From NCBI RefSeq assembly GCF_030012985.1, contig NZ_CP120233.1, positions 372,001 through 436,000 on the forward strand: a stretch of 64,000 nucleotides of DNA. Direction: 5' to 3'. Positions 27,192 through 36,140 of the stretch are shown in pieces. Both the position numbers and the translations under genes were made by a program. Position 1 is the stretch's first letter. Each line of letters starts with the position of its first letter. A model generated the notes under the pieces. The model searched no databases, was not told the origin of the DNA, and worked only from the letters and a program-made list of their open reading frames with translations. This DNA is from Microbulbifer sp. VAAF005. Lineage in GTDB: Bacteria; Pseudomonadota; Gammaproteobacteria; Pseudomonadales; Cellvibrionaceae.

Positions 27192-27560
27192 ATGGATTTA
27201 AAAGTTAAAGAAGGTCAAGTGTGGAAATATGATAATCGAGAGGGCGAGGAGAATTCGCGGGTTATCATATTAAAAATTGAAGAGTCTAAGGACGATTCAA
27301 TGGTGGTACATGCTCAGATTTCAGGCATTAAAATTTATAACCCTAATAGTGGAGAGGTCATTGAGGAAATTACTCATATGCCGTTTTCAATTGAGGCACT
27401 AGGGGCGAGTTTAAATGAGCTGATGGGGGAGTCTGAGATACCTGATTTTGAGGAGGGCTATGATTCGTGGAAGAGAGAATATGATAACGGTAAAGCGGGT
27501 GTGTTCACTATTTCTATAGGAGAGGCTGTGAAGTATATGGATGATGCGGTGAACAGCTAA
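27192..27560 (+). CDS. hypothetical protein, intact copy of a duplicated gene
   Basis: A 122-residue acidic soluble protein of unknown function, with no signal peptide or membrane helix. It begins MDLKVKEGQVWKYDNREGE and has a conserved-looking core THMPFSIEALGASLNELMG and a C-terminal half rich in acidic and aromatic residues (FEEGYDSWKREY). A diverged copy of residues 30-122 lies at 31146-31430. Small acidic duplicated proteins among decayed IS elements often turn out to be immunity proteins, but nothing here proves that. GAAGAG lies seven bases before the ATG. Confidence 0.6.
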   Translation: MDLKVKEGQVWKYDNREGEENSRVIILKIEESKDDSMVVHAQISGIKIYNPNSGEVIEEITHMPFSIEALGASLNELMGESEIPDFEEGYDSWKREYDNGKAGVFTISIGEAVKYMDDAVNS

Positions 27561-27628
27561 ATAATAGATTTGCTACCACATTTCAGCGACAAATGGTGAG
27601 TATTCAAAACTCTGTGTCAGCCATAGCC

Positions 27629-28710
27629 TCAGAGGCTGATGTATTTCTCCAAACGATCGGGGAAGTGGATCGTTAGCTGTGACAGCGTCAGATTCCAGTT
27701 TTGAATTGGGTGCGTCCGGCGCTCGGAGGCTTTTAGTATGCCGGCGTACAGAAGCTTCAGTAAGCTATTCTCATTGGCGAAGTCTCCCTTGTTTTTGGTC
27801 AGCTTGTGGAATTGCCTGTGGACGGCTTCCACTGCATTTGTCGTATAGATCGGTGTGCGGATAGATTCCGGGTACTTAAAGTGGGTAGAGAGAATTGTCC
27901 ATTTACTGCCCCACGACTTTATCACCATTGGATATTTTTCTTCCCACCGAGCTTCCAGCTTATCTAAAGCGCTCTCGGCGGTATAGAGCGTTGCCGCTTT
28001 GTAGATGCACTTAATATCAGCTATAAAGGTCTTCTGATTTTTTGAAGCTATATACTTCAGCGAGTTTCGGGTCTGGTGAATGATGCAGTGCTGGATCTCG
28101 GTATTTGGGCAGATGATCTCTATGGCCTCGGGAAAGCCCTGGATGCCATCAGGATATCTTTGACCCCACGGTTATGGAGGTCAGTTAGGACGTTCAGCCA
28201 ATGGCGGGCGCCTTCTTGGTCGGATAAATAGAGTTCCAACAATTCATTCTTGCATTCGATATTGAGACCAAGAATCGTGTAAATGGCCTTGCTAGCATAA
28301 CGACCATTTTCCTTGATCATATAATGAAAAGCGTCGAGCTAGACGATAGGGTAAATAGCCTCCAGATCACGCTCACACCAGGCTTTAAGCCCAGGCACAG
28401 CTTGTTTGTAACTGTGTTGTTGGCACCGTTGGAAAGCTCCATTCCACAGATATCGGCAATATGTGTACGAATGTTCTGGTAGCTGTTACCCAAGGCAAAC
28501 AGGGCAGTGATTTTGCGCTCCAGTTCGTCGGTAAGCTGGGCTTGATGCTTCACGATTTGAGACTCAAAAGAACTAGCACGGTCCAGTGGCGTCTGCAGTT
28601 CGAAGCTACCGGCGGGACTTTTCATGGTTTTTGAGGTGGTACCATTCTTGCGGTTGGGCTTGTCCCCGCTGGCGAGGTGCTCCTCCAATTCCGCCTGCAT
28701 GGCCGCCATG
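27629..28710 (-). pseudogene. IS256-family (mutator) transposase, decayed
   Basis: Three frames together give most of an IS256-type transposase. Fragment one runs from about 28700 (AAMQAELEEHLASGDKPNRKN) to NNTVTNKL; a frameshift follows near 28400; a TAG near 28340 replaces the Trp expected in PIVWLDAFHY; fragment two (MIKENGRYASKAIYTILGL) runs to GVKDILMA; another frameshift near 28145; fragment three (DGIQGFPEAIE to FPDRLEKYISL) is open to the stop at 27629. With two frameshifts and a nonsense codon no active enzyme is expected. No terminal repeats were identified. Confidence 0.85.
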
Positions 28711-28962
28711 GTTTGATCCCCGTGGTAGATCTTTCTCATTACCTTTAAAGCCAGATTCTGCGAACCTGTTTCGCCATCTAGCAATTTTATGGGCACTAAA
28801 GGGCAAGCGTTCAGTAATTTCTCTGTTCGATAAATCTTCATCGCCAATCAATACAATTGACAGGCGCTCTTTGATTCCCGCTGGAGTCTTACCACTGCGA
28901 CAGAGACGTTGAAACTCTTTACGTTCCTCTTCAGTGAGGGCTATTGTTACGGGGGTGGACAT
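28711..28962 (-). pseudogene. IS630-family transposase, N-terminal fragment
   Basis: From ATG at 28962 about 80 residues match the helix-turn-helix region of IS630-type transposases: TIALTEEERKEFQRLCRSGK, LSNREITERLPFSAHKIARW, FAESGFKGNEKDLPRG. The frame then enters IS256-type sequence, so the rest of the IS630 gene is missing. The IS256 piece probably landed in, or recombined with, this gene. Junction near 28700-28715 by eye. Confidence 0.75.
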
Positions 28963-29802
28963 TGTCTGTATACCAAAAGCAGCAGTTGGGTCACAAATTA
29001 TATTTAAATAGTTTGTTCGTTACACCACTACTAGTTAAGTAGAGACCGCTGATCAAACTACCTGAGAAACATCCTCCATACCTCGAAACCAAGCATGCGC
29101 TAAAACTGAGGTCTTTCCAGCAAGTGCTCAGTGGAGGGTAAGGTGAAGGATGGTCTTTCTTTCGTAACCTGATAGCAAAATCCATAAGATAGCTTCAAAA
29201 CATACTCAGTTATCAATAGGTTTCAGACCTACTTTTCTACATTGTAGCTGGGGAAGGCAAGGCTCAATCAATTTATGAGGCAACTTATAGTTCTTAGTTA
29301 GTTTGAGCGTAAGCCTGTTCACATTTAATTTTTTACATTCTGTGAATACAGGAAAGAAATCAATTCCAAGTGGTGAAGTTTCGTATGTTGGTGGAGACTT
29401 TAGCAATTCTTGATGGCGGTATGGCCACTATTTCAATGAACAACCATAATATCCATACTTATTTTTTGAGTTTTAATAGGTATATTTTGTAGAGAGGAAT
29501 CTACAGTATGACTTTAGTATCGCTCCTTTTTTTTCGGTTTTGAAATGTGCATGGAAAATTCCTTAATTGATAAATTTAATGCTCTAACCCATATTGTGAG
29601 ATGTTTATCCTAATGTGTTTGTTATGTCAGGTGTGGATGATTATGTTGTTGTTCGGAAAGCAGGTTTGCGGCTATTAATAGCGGGCGGGGTGATGCCCTT
29701 ACGGATTTTACCATTGATCTGAATTTATTAATCTGTAAGTATTGAATACAGCTAGACCCGGATAGGGAATTTTAACTAACCTTTTAATTGATAGAGATTT
29801 TT
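28963..29802. other. 840-bp A+T-rich stretch, no gene recognised
   Basis: Between the IS630 fragment and the Stv-like gene. A 66-residue minus-strand frame at 29206-29406 and a 32-codon plus-strand frame from about 29624 were read, but neither has a ribosome-binding site and a recognisable family. Probably decayed DNA. Confidence 0.4.
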
Positions 29803-30363
29803 ATGAAAACTCGTGAATTCGGAAACGTAATAATACATAAAAAAGATAACTCGACTGGGGGAGAGGCCATTCTTTATGCGCATGGTTCATTTGATAAAGG
29901 CTCCAAAGTTGTGGCGCTGCCAGGAAAAGTAGCAATGTACTTTTACTCCTTTCATGGCTCTGCTTCTACTGATCATGCAGTTAAAAGTTTGACTAAAACG
30001 GGTAAGCCTGCCGACGAGGATAACGAGAATGAGTTAGTCACATTTAGCGAAGCTAAAAAATTTCTGAGAATGGGGTCTGGAAAAGCGATTTCTATTGCTG
30101 GCTGCGGTGCAGAGGTTCGCAACTACAATCTTTCGTATAACGAAAAAGGCGGTCCACATCTGGATAATATCAAAACCGCTTGGGAAGGTGGACTTCATGC
30201 CCACGATCTGATTTTAGTGAAAGAGGGTGCCAACATTAAATTGGCTGATGTTTTCAAGGTTATCACTGAAAACAAGTTAAAATACACTAGGATACATTTC
30301 ACTGCTTGTCGGTCACCTAGCCGAGGGAATGATTTTGACCAGCAGAAGCCTTACCCGTACTAA
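29803..30363 (+). CDS. Stv-like (putative adhesin/effector) protein with possible His-Cys dyad
   Basis: A 186-residue soluble protein without signal peptide. The pattern of a hydrophobic strand, YAHGSFDKG (residues 25-33), then MYFYSFHGSAS with His51, and a late strand IHFTACRSP with Cys169 recalls the Stv-type domain family and, more loosely, caspase-fold cysteine peptidases where His-Gly and Cys ends of strands form the dyad. The family assignment is tentative and enzymatic activity is inference. ATG at 29803 follows AGAG by six bases; a TTG at 29788 is less likely. IS remnants lie on both sides, which suggests horizontal gain. Confidence 0.5.
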   Translation: MKTREFGNVIIHKKDNSTGGEAILYAHGSFDKGSKVVALPGKVAMYFYSFHGSASTDHAVKSLTKTGKPADEDNENELVTFSEAKKFLRMGSGKAISIAGCGAEVRNYNLSYNEKGGPHLDNIKTAWEGGLHAHDLILVKEGANIKLADVFKVITENKLKYTRIHFTACRSPSRGNDFDQQKPYPY

Positions 30364-30401
30364 CTTATAGAATTTCCGCTCATACCCTAATTCTATGGGG
30401 T

Positions 30402-30599
30402 ATGAGTATTAATGGCGCTTTACCGAGGGCAGTCCCAAGCCTTTTACACTACTTTGGTGACATGGAAGATCCTAGGCTTGGTCGACGTAGGCAGCACGCC
30501 CGACCCGATATTTTACTTATCATGTTTTGCGGTGTCATTTGTGGTGCGAAAATCTGTAGAGATTTGTTGACTTCGCAGAGTCGAAGAAGGGTTATCTAA
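30402..30599 (+). pseudogene. ISAs1-family transposase, N-terminal fragment
   Basis: A 65-codon frame containing LLHYFGDMEDPRLGRRRQHARPDILLIMFCGVICGA in shortened form (residues 14-49), which matches the N-terminal associated domain of ISAs1/H-repeat transposases (EDPR, then a hydrophobic LL-x-V-L-C-A segment). The DDE domain is absent; the frame ends after RRRVI. A remnant only. Confidence 0.72.
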
Positions 30600-30760
30600 A
30601 AAGATTCACACCGCTAAATAACGGAACGTCCTCAAAAAACACTTTTAACCGGGATGTTTCGTAAGCGATTAAGCAAGCCCACCTAAAACACCCATCAACT
30701 TTTCTCTACTCTCCTGTTTTTTAACGATCAGGAATTCTCAATGAGCACCCAGAGCGCTAG

Positions 30761-31108
30761 CTAGATTGCCAACATAAGTGACAGACGCTTACCCACTAGA
30801 AATTCCAGCGGGCTCCAATAATTTAACATCATTCTAGGTCGGGCATTAATACGATACACTGCATCGTCAATTTGCCTGTTCGGTAAATTGCTAATCTCTA
30901 TCCCTTTCGGAAAAAAACGCCTCATCAGTCCATTGGTAATTTCGCTTAAATCACGCTCCCATGAGTGATACGGTTTGGCAAAATATATATTGCAGCCTAG
31001 TTTCCGCACGGTCGACTGACGCCCCGCGAATTCACCTCCGTTGTTGTAAGTTATGGTTTTACACACGGCCTGATAGTACTTTAGCGCCTGCGTGATTGCA
31101 CGGCCCAC
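30761..31108 (-). pseudogene. IS30-family transposase, C-terminal fragment
   Basis: 115 codons match the last part of the IS30 integrase core: TITYNNGGEFA, LGCNIYFAKPYHSWERDLSEITNGLMRRFFPKG (as parts), and INARPRMMLNYWSPLEFL. The catalytic Asp of the usual T-x-D-N-G-x-E-F motif is Asn here, and the N-terminal half is missing, so it is inactive. Its upstream end abuts the truncated gene copy at 31146. Confidence 0.8.
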
Positions 31109-31145
31109 TGTCTTCTTACTCTTATTTGATATTCTGCGAGTAAAA

Positions 31146-31430
31146 ATGGAAGAGTTTAAGAACGATTCAATGGTAGTGCATGTTCAGATTTCAGGTATAA
31201 AGATTAATAACCCTATTAGTGGAGAGGTCTTTGAGGAAATTACTCATATGCCGTTTCTAATTGAGGCGCCAGGGGTAAGCATATCTGAACTGATGGGGGA
31301 GTCTGAGATACCTGATTATGAGGAATGCTATAATTCATGGAAGCGTGAATATATTAATGGCAATGCCGGCGTGTTCACTATTTCTATTGGTGAGTCAGTG
31401 AAGTATATGGATGATGCGGTGAACAGCTAA
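31146..31430 (+). pseudogene. 5'-truncated second copy of the hypothetical gene at 27192
   Basis: From MEEFKNDSMVV to YMDDAVNS the 94 codons align without gaps to residues 29-122 of the protein at 27192, with about a dozen and a half substitutions and the identical C-terminal end. The first ~28 codons are replaced by IS30-type sequence, so the copy lost its start and promoter. It may still be translated from the internal ATG, but no ribosome-binding site is evident. Confidence 0.7.
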
Positions 31431-31910
31431 ACAATAGTGTTTTTACCACATCTGAAAAACAAATACTCTTTTGCGTGATCACCGCCTCAAACTTAGAGTC
31501 CCTAATTAGAGTTGCAGGGATTCGACGCATTGAGTTGTATTAAGAAGGGGGTTTTCTGTGTTTTTATTACAAGCCCGCAAACTCTAATGATTCAGTTGGC
31601 AAAAAGTAGTGCCTGGGTGGATTGCTTATGCTTAGCTATATAGCCATATAATATATTATGGAATCAAGGTACAGCTAAATAGATTAGAGCCGCTATTGAA
31701 ACTACTCAATCTGAGTAGGGCGTGGCTCGCTAAGGCAGTCAATATGTTTTGAGTTCCTTGAGAATGTAATTGGTACATTGGTACTCTGAAAATATTCGTT
31801 CTGGGAAACCGTTTCTTGATACAATCGTTTCGTATTCAAGGTCAAATGGAATTGCTTATTTCAAATAATCTTAGATTTGGAGTGAGCGGGGTAGTAGCGG
31901 GAGAATATCG
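31431..31910. other. 480-bp A+T-rich intergenic region
   Basis: No ORF or RNA gene was recognised. The last 20 bases hold a possible ribosome-binding site (GCGGGAGAATATCG) for the methyltransferase. Confidence 0.4.
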
Positions 31911-32663
31911 ATGTTTATTGCTGACTCTGACAAAGAGTGGGAAAAATTTGGCAAAGATGATGCTTATTATGGTGTTCTAACCGAGGAAAAATTTAGGAAG
32001 GAAAACTTAACAGATAGTGTAAAGGAGGATTTCTTTAAAACGGGACAAAGCCATGTCCATAATACACTCACAAAAGTGAAACAGCATGTAGATGATGCTT
32101 TGGTCGTCAAGAGAGCGCTTGATTTTGGCTGTGGAGTTGGAAGAGTAGCGATCCCTTTAGCGTATATTGCTGAAGATGTTACAGGAGTTGATATTTCTGA
32201 CTCGATGCTTATGGAGGCTAAAAGAAATAGTCGCGAGCAGGGCTTAAGTAATATTGAATTCGTGAAAGCTGATGAGAGCCTCTCTCTAGTTCAAGGGAAG
32301 TTTAACTTCATCCACTCCTTTATCGTGTTTCAACATATCCCTGTTAAAAAAGGGCAAAGACTATTTAGTCTTCTGCTTGATAAATTAGAATCGGGTGGAA
32401 TTTGTGTTGCCCATTTTTCATACACTAAAACTTCAAAATTAAAAAGATTGACTTCATTTCTGAGCAGTGCTGTGCCTTTTGTAGGAAATATTCTTAACCT
32501 TCTTAAAGGCGAGCCTTTTATGGCTCCTAGAATGCAAATGAATAACTATGATTTAAACAAGTTGCTTTCCCAAGTTCAAAGGGAAGCTATGTCACATTGC
32601 TATTTGGATTTTACAGATCATGGCGGTGCACTTGGGGTAACACTCTATTTTAAGAAGCTCTAA
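31911..32663 (+). CDS. class I SAM-dependent methyltransferase
   Basis: A 250-residue soluble protein. The SAM-binding motif I is ALDFGCGVGRVAIPLA (about 67-82), motif II is DVTGVDISDSMLMEAKRN, and a motif IV-like strand is FNFIHSFIVFQHIP. The N-terminus (WEKFGKDDAYYGVLTEEKF) is typical of methyltransferases acting on small molecules or lipids rather than on rRNA. Low-GC codon use agrees with the surrounding accessory stretch, so the gene was probably acquired. Substrate unknown. Confidence 0.88.
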   Translation: MFIADSDKEWEKFGKDDAYYGVLTEEKFRKENLTDSVKEDFFKTGQSHVHNTLTKVKQHVDDALVVKRALDFGCGVGRVAIPLAYIAEDVTGVDISDSMLMEAKRNSREQGLSNIEFVKADESLSLVQGKFNFIHSFIVFQHIPVKKGQRLFSLLLDKLESGGICVAHFSYTKTSKLKRLTSFLSSAVPFVGNILNLLKGEPFMAPRMQMNNYDLNKLLSQVQREAMSHCYLDFTDHGGALGVTLYFKKL

Positions 32664-32721
32664 ATGAGATTTGATATATGTAGGATGGGTTAAACAATAA
32701 TCTGTCCATTTTTTTAAATAG

Positions 32722-32745
32722 AGGGGGAGAGTTAGTTTCCCCCTT
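32722..32745. terminator. hairpin between convergent methyltransferase and azoR genes
   Basis: AGGGGG pairs with CCCCCT around a roughly 11-base loop. T-runs on either side are short, so it is a weak terminator candidate for both genes. Confidence 0.4.
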
Positions 32746-32781
32746 CAGGTACTCACATAAGAACTTGGTTATCTCCGAATC

Positions 32782-33375
32782 TCACACAAGTTCAGCAATA
32801 CGCTTCTTCGCAGCTGCCAGCGCCTTCTCTTTTGCTTCATCACCCTTTGCCAGACCTTCGGCATAAACAAACTCCACATCAGTAATACCAATAAACCCAA
32901 GGAACTGTCGAAGATAATTACTTTGGGGATGATCGTCTCCATAAATACCACCCCGTGAAATAAAGACGACGGCCTTTTTGTTCCTTAATAAGCCCTCAGG
33001 GCCGTTTTCGGTATATCGGAATGTTACCCCGGCACGCGCAATAAAATCGAAGTAGGTGTGCAAGTTAGATGGGATGTTGAAGTTATACATCGGGATACCT
33101 AGCACCAGCATATCTGCCGATGATATTTCCTCGATCAGTTTGTCCGAAAGTTCTGCAATTTCACTTTGCTTGTTTGAACGGCTATCAGCTGGCGTATTGT
33201 GGGCTTGAAAGTGCTCCAGGCTCAGATGAGGTACAGGCTCGGATACCAAGTCACGATGGATGATTTCATCTTCCGGGTTCTTAGCCTTCCAGCTCGCTAT
33301 GAAATTGTCCGTAAGTTGAGATGACTGGCCGTTCTCTCGAAAGAGGCTGGACTTGATGTTGAGTACCTTTGCCAT
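32782..33375 (-). CDS. azoR: FMN-dependent NADH-azoreductase
   Basis: A 197-residue flavodoxin-fold quinone/azo reductase. MAKVLNIKSSLFRENGQSS is the FMN phosphate-binding start; PMYNFNIPSNLHTYFDFIARAGVTFRY is the family signature (shown at about 96-122); SRGGIYGD follows. It reduces quinones and azo compounds with NADH and helps against thiol or quinone stress. ATG at 33375 with GAGGAAG upstream is preferred over a longer start at 33423. The divergent LysR gene 101 bp away probably controls it. Confidence 0.93.
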   Translation of the reverse strand: MAKVLNIKSSLFRENGQSSQLTDNFIASWKAKNPEDEIIHRDLVSEPVPHLSLEHFQAHNTPADSRSNKQSEIAELSDKLIEEISSADMLVLGIPMYNFNIPSNLHTYFDFIARAGVTFRYTENGPEGLLRNKKAVVFISRGGIYGDDHPQSNYLRQFLGFIGITDVEFVYAEGLAKGDEAKEKALAAAKKRIAELV

Positions 33376-33476
33376 GACTGCTTCCTCGTAACTAACTTTG
33401 TATGAAGCTATTGAAACATTCATTAAGTTGATTAAAAATTAGAATTATTTGCTTATTTACATCGAAAAATTCGATC

Positions 33477-34409
33477 ATGAAACAACAGTTGGCGCAATTA
33501 TCAAACCCAAAGATCACTCTTGAGCAGTGGCGTTGCTTGATAGCGGTAGTTGAAGGGGGAGGGTATGCAAAGGCCGCCGAGCTTCTGCACAAGAGTCAGT
33601 CGTCGGTAAGCTATTCGGTGCAGAAGTTGGAATCACTACTGGCTGTAGCAGTTTTCACTATTAGCGGGCGCAAGGCGATTCTGACTCCCGCTGGTGAGAT
33701 GCTCTACCGTCACGCAAAGCAATTACTGGAGGATGCTTCTGCATTGGAGCAGGCCGCCAGCCGGGCCTCGGCTGGATGGGAGTCCCAGATTGCGATTTCC
33801 GTGGAGGTGCTGTTCCCAATTTGGTTGTTGCTGGATTGCCTTGCACTTTTTGGCGAAGAGAGCCCCCAGACTCGTATTGAAGTGCATGAGATGGTGATTA
33901 GTGGAACTTTAGAAGCCTTGAATGAGGGAAGGGTTGATTTTGCAATAAGCCCCAGAATTCCCCTGGGCTACAACGGTGAATTACTGCCAGCTCCTGCACG
34001 TCTAATCCCGGTAGCCCATCCCAAGCACCCCCTGCATGAGCTGGACCGCCCGCTAACTATGAATGACCTACGCAATCATCGTCACCTGGTGGTTCGGGAT
34101 ACGAACCCCCAGAGTGGTAGTAAAACGCTCACGGTTGAAGTGGCTAAGCGGTGGACTCTAAGTAGTATGTCTTCTTTGATTGGCGCCGCTTGCAAAGGCT
34201 ACGGTTTTTCATGGCTACCAGAAGACAAAATTCTGAATGAACTCGCTGAAGGAAGCTTGAAGCCCTTGCCCCTCCAGGGAGGAAGTAAAAGGGAGGTCCC
34301 TATGTACCTGATCCTCCCTAACCGGGACGATATCGGTCCCGGCGCACGGAGATTGGCGGCTATTATCAAGGACCGTTTGAAGGGTTTAACTCCCCTGGAG
34401 GCTTCTTAG
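33477..34409 (+). CDS. LysR-family regulator, divergent from azoR
   Basis: A 310-residue LysR-type regulator. The winged helix is at about 14-73 (LEQWRCLIAVVEGGGYAKAAELLHKSQSSVSYSVQKLE, given by position), followed by the two-lobed effector domain (VDFAISPRIPLGYNGELL). Divergent placement from azoR suggests that azoR is its target and that it senses quinones or related electrophiles, by analogy with other azoR/LysR pairs. This is inference. Confidence 0.9.
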   Translation: MKQQLAQLSNPKITLEQWRCLIAVVEGGGYAKAAELLHKSQSSVSYSVQKLESLLAVAVFTISGRKAILTPAGEMLYRHAKQLLEDASALEQAASRASAGWESQIAISVEVLFPIWLLLDCLALFGEESPQTRIEVHEMVISGTLEALNEGRVDFAISPRIPLGYNGELLPAPARLIPVAHPKHPLHELDRPLTMNDLRNHRHLVVRDTNPQSGSKTLTVEVAKRWTLSSMSSLIGAACKGYGFSWLPEDKILNELAEGSLKPLPLQGGSKREVPMYLILPNRDDIGPGARRLAAIIKDRLKGLTPLEAS

Positions 34410-34454
34410 CTAAGTCGTGAACTGGTTAGTAGGGACAGTTTGAACCTAATTCGC

Positions 34455-35335
34455 TTACTCATTATTCAACAAGCCAATTTCGTGAGCGGTCTCGACGATT
34501 GGCTGGTACATTGAGTTATCGGCTTTGATAAACCCTTTGCGGGGAAATGCGGCAAGTAGTTTAGGGTCCCGCATATTCAAAATCGCCTGCTGGACCTTGT
34601 CTAAGAAGCCGTTGCCCCAGGTTTCATCGACATCCCCCCGAATTGTCCAGTTGTAATCTGGATATCCTGGGGTTTTCCAGATCACTTGCACTTTGCTTTC
34701 ATCCACTTTGCCGGCTTTCTTTTCATTTTCCCACACCTTGTGATTTAGGGCGCCAACCTGATACTTCCCAGATTGCACAAGATCCAGGGTATTGGAGTGG
34801 TCACCTCCAAAGCCCACACGGCTGAACACCTCGGCAGGGGGCTTACCAAACGCTTTTCGAATAAAGTATTCCGGCATTAGACGTCCAGAAGTGGAGTGCT
34901 CTGAGCCAAAAGTAAATGTCATACCTTCAATACCAGGGGGAAGTCTTTTGAGGGAGTGAGTTCTGTACTTTTATTCGCAATAAAATAGGAGGTGAAATTT
35001 TGATCTCCTTCTCCCTGGGCAATGGCCTTAGCGCCAGGCTCTGCAATACGGGCCTGTACTCCAGTAAATCCGCCAAACCAGGCCAATTGGACCTTGTTAT
35101 TTTTAAAGGCTTCAACCGTATCCCTGTAGGACTTCACCGGTAAGTATTTAACTTCAACCCCAAGCGTGTCGGACAAATACTGTGCAACTTTGCCAAAGCG
35201 TTTTTGTAAGCGCTCCGGGTCCTGGTCTGGAATGGCAGTGAAAACAAAAGGTTTTGGGTTTTCTTGAGATGATACGAAGGGTACGCCGCACAGTATAACG
35301 AGGCTTAGAATAGACACGGTTAAACGCTTTAACAT
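34455..35335 (-). pseudogene. PhnD/selenate-type ABC binding protein, one-base frameshift
   Basis: Two frames make one periplasmic binding protein. The first (35335 down to 34919) has a signal peptide ending VSSQ, then FVFTAIPDQDPERLQKRFGKVA and VQLAWFGGFTGVQARI. The second carries GMTFTFGSEHSTSGRLMPEYF and NYKVW-like NHKVWENEKKAG. The break is at a run of five C (minus strand; G at 34936-34940): one more C would give DFPPGIEGMTFTF and restore the frame. The family binds phosphonate, phosphite or selenate-type anions. No permease or ATPase gene is next to it. Sequencing error, phase variation or true inactivation are all possible. Confidence 0.85.
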
Positions 35336-35528
35336 TCTTTTGGTCCTCTGCGGATCAGTAGTTCAAAATTTGTAGGATAAAACTAAAAGTTTAACTATAG
35401 GCGTTATATATAGATCAGAAAACCTGACTAAATTACATCTTCTTTATTTGGGTTAATAAAAGCGAGATGGCCTTATAATTTTGTGCGCAATATCTGGCTT
35501 GTTAATATATTTGGCAGATATTTGTTTG

Positions 35529-35798
35529 TTAAGGAGCCTCTGAATAACTCCGTGATACCTCTGGCATGCAGAGCGGTTCACAATCAAGGCGCGGCTTCGC
35601 AGGAATGTCTAGACCTTTCAAGAAGTCGCAACGCGGAGTGTGAATCGCTCTGCAAGCCCCGAAGGGCGGGCCTTGAAGGCCACAGCTGCTGCGTGGCAGC
35701 TCTTGCAAAGGACTAGGCCATTCGCGGCGAGCTGCGCCTAACATCTGCAGCCTTCAAGACCCGCAGAGGCATTATGGAGTTATTCAGAGGCTCCTTAA
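35529..35798. repeat. 270-bp MITE-like element with long terminal inverted repeats
   Basis: The first 23 bases (TTAAGGAGCCTCTGAATAAC and on) recur exactly, inverted, at the right end, and similarity continues for about 36 bases with three mismatches. Both ends start with TTAA, which may be target-site sequence. A second inverted repeat inside (TGCAGAGCGGTTCACA at about 35567, its partner at about 35640) adds structure. No transposase is encoded. These are the traits of a non-autonomous miniature element moved by a full-length IS elsewhere. Confidence 0.8.
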
Positions 35799-36140
35799 AT
35801 ACTCTGTAGGTCTTAATTATTACAGGGGTTCCTTCTTTGTTGAATAGCTTTTGTACGAAATATACTTATTCTTCGAACTGCTAATAGTAGACTTACGCGT
35901 TCATTAAGCTGGCCTAGCTCATATAAGGGCATCGGTCCGAAAGAGGTTTGAATGTCCATCCTCAGTGTTTCGAGGAGTACCCCATAAACCTGCCTCCTGA
36001 AAGATAAGCCTCGCCTCAGCATGAATTGCCCCGTAAGCCAGAGGAGTCACGAACTTGCTTAGAGGTTCTTCAGACTCTAGAGAGTTCCTTTGGTGTAAAA
36101 TAGGCAGTTTAAGCCGGTAATTGCGGAGTTGACAGAGTAA
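35799..36140. other. intergenic region before the alpha/beta hydrolase
   Basis: 342 bp. Two overlapping minus-strand frames of 69 and 93 codons exist but match no family I recognise and lack ribosome-binding sites. GGAGTTGACAG precedes the next start. Confidence 0.4.

Noticed and set aside
29624..29722. 32-codon plus-strand frame starting MSGVDDYVVV
   Set aside because: No ribosome-binding site, and it lies in decayed A+T-rich DNA. The resemblance to a real start was not supported by anything downstream.
35483..35744. Frames of 77 and 71 codons on opposite strands
   Set aside because: Both lie within the 270-bp MITE-like element, whose inverted repeats create open frames by chance.
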